32,905 nucleotides of DNA from an uncultured Myxococcales bacterium. Lineage in GTDB: Bacteria; Myxococcota_A; Polyangia; Polyangiales; Polyangiaceae. A model generated the notes under the pieces. The model worked only from the letters and a program-made list of their open reading frames with translations, ran no database searches and was not told the DNA's origin. This document shows positions 32,444 through 32,905 of this stretch, piece by piece; positions within the stretch are counted from its first letter, which is position 1; each line of letters starts with the position of its first letter. Position numbers and translations under genes: made by a program. Where the stretch lies: positions 1 through 32,905 of the forward strand of contig CALMUT010000136.1 in NCBI GenBank assembly GCA_937872925.1, written 5' to 3'.

Positions 32444-32905
32444 ATGGAGCGTCGCCGGGCAACCCGCATCCACTGGGAGAGTGACTGCGTTGCCTACTAT
32501 TCGAACGAGAGTGCGCGTGGGCAAGTCATCAACGTGAGCGCCACGGGCATGGCGCTGCTAACTCCCCATGCCCTGCCCGTGGGGAGCTTCGTTCGGGTGC
32601 AGTGGCTGGCCCCGGGGAACAACCTGATCGACTCCGATGCCATTGTCGTGCGCGTGGCCCCAAGCGATTCCGGCAGGCTCGCGGGACTACGCGTCCAGCA
32701 TCTGGACGAGCGTGTCACAGAGCAGCTCCTGGCAATGCTCCGAGCCTCACCGCCGCCGCGCACCGTTCCGCCCGCCGCGCACCTGACGCCGCCCGTCGCG
32801 CCGAATGCGCGCGCGACGCAGCCCAGGCCGGGCACGACGCCGCCCGTCGCGCCGAATGCGCGCACGACGCAGCCCAGGCCGGGCACGACGCCGCCCGTCG
32901 CGCCG
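32444..32905 (+). CDS. PilZ-domain c-di-GMP-binding protein, partial (runs off the window)
   Basis: The frame is open from ATG 32444 to the window end (154 codons). The PilZ domain spans about residues 1-100. It has the R-x-x-x-R part of the c-di-GMP site in 'ERRRATR' (R4, R8) and N-x-S-x-x-G in 'INVSATG' (N30, S32, G35), followed by alternating strands 'SFVRVQWLAPG' and 'AIVVRVAPSDSGRLAGLRVQHL'. Both nucleotide-binding motifs are intact, so it should bind c-di-GMP. From about residue 105 a Pro/Ala/Arg-rich tail with 17-residue repeats begins and continues past the edge. AAGG lies close before the ATG. In myxobacteria such proteins act in motility and exopolysaccharide control; the target here is unknown. 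Confidence 0.88.
   Translation, partial: MERRRATRIHWESDCVAYYSNESARGQVINVSATGMALLTPHALPVGSFVRVQWLAPGNNLIDSDAIVVRVAPSDSGRLAGLRVQHLDERVTEQLLAMLRASPPPRTVPPAAHLTPPVAPNARATQPRPGTTPPVAPNARTTQPRPGTTPPVAP
32785..32905 (+). repeat. 51-bp coding tandem repeat (17-residue Pro-rich unit)
   Basis: Units start at 32785, 32836 and 32887 and are almost identical. Each encodes T-P-P-V-A-P-N-A-R-[AT]-T-Q-P-R-P-G-T in the tail of the PilZ protein. At least 2.4 copies are present, and the array is cut by the window edge, so copy number cannot be read. Near-identity suggests recent expansion. Confidence 0.85.

Overview
The window looks like chromosomal DNA from a high-GC member of the Myxococcota, probably a Polyangia-type (Sorangium/Polyangium-like) bacterium. 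I infer this from gene style rather than from a marker gene. The window has a Ser/Thr kinase fused to a sulfatase-modifying-factor (SUMF1/FGE-like) domain, a 2453-residue TPR protein, a PEGA-domain protein, many short-signal lipoproteins with Ala/Pro-rich linkers, Cys-rich 'C-x-G-x-C' modules and a PilZ protein. I see no rRNA, tRNA, CRISPR array, insertion sequence or prophage.

Layout. 1-305: no convincing gene, with a short 12-bp tandem repeat. 306-3362: a glutaryl-CoA dehydrogenase (minus) divergent from an L,D-transpeptidase (plus). 3372-10025: a minus-strand block read from 10025 downward. It encodes a small secreted or lipidated Cys-motif peptide, a DUF692/MNIO enzyme, a DUF2063-type partner, the kinase-SUMF1 fusion and a TPR protein with a duplicated C-terminal domain. 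10197-13710: a tight minus-strand operon with 4-nt overlaps, made of a CDP-alcohol phosphatidyltransferase, an outer-membrane barrel with a charged coiled-coil insertion, and a YceI-like lipoprotein. 13789-15123: threonine synthase, ending at a bidirectional terminator. 15185-16219: a PEGA/TPR membrane protein. 16353-23714: the giant TPR protein. 23840-27622: a lipoprotein, a soluble histidine kinase-receiver hybrid and another small lipoprotein. 27784-29735: a LysR regulator divergent from an exported metallo-beta-lactamase-fold hydrolase, with a palindromic operator candidate between them. 29787-32274: a Cys-rich lipoprotein and a TPR/Cys-rich/beta-barrel protein. 32444-end: a PilZ protein cut by the window edge, ending in 17-residue Pro-rich repeats.

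The most interesting system is the RiPP-like cassette at 7878-10025. The precursor (9591-10025) carries two copies of a C-G-A-G-x-C-G core, each in a repeated A-G-G-A-K context, behind a signal peptide. It is followed by a strong 12-bp hairpin, then by the MNIO (DUF692) oxidase and its DUF2063 partner, whose genes overlap. This matches the bufferin/HvfABC arrangement of Cys-modifying metal-handling RiPPs. It differs in having Cys pairs at the ends of an acidic-then-lysine-rich chain, no DoxX-type partner gene, and a downstream kinase whose SUMF1 domain has lost both FGE active-site cysteines. The copper/metal role and the linkage of the kinase to the cassette are inference.
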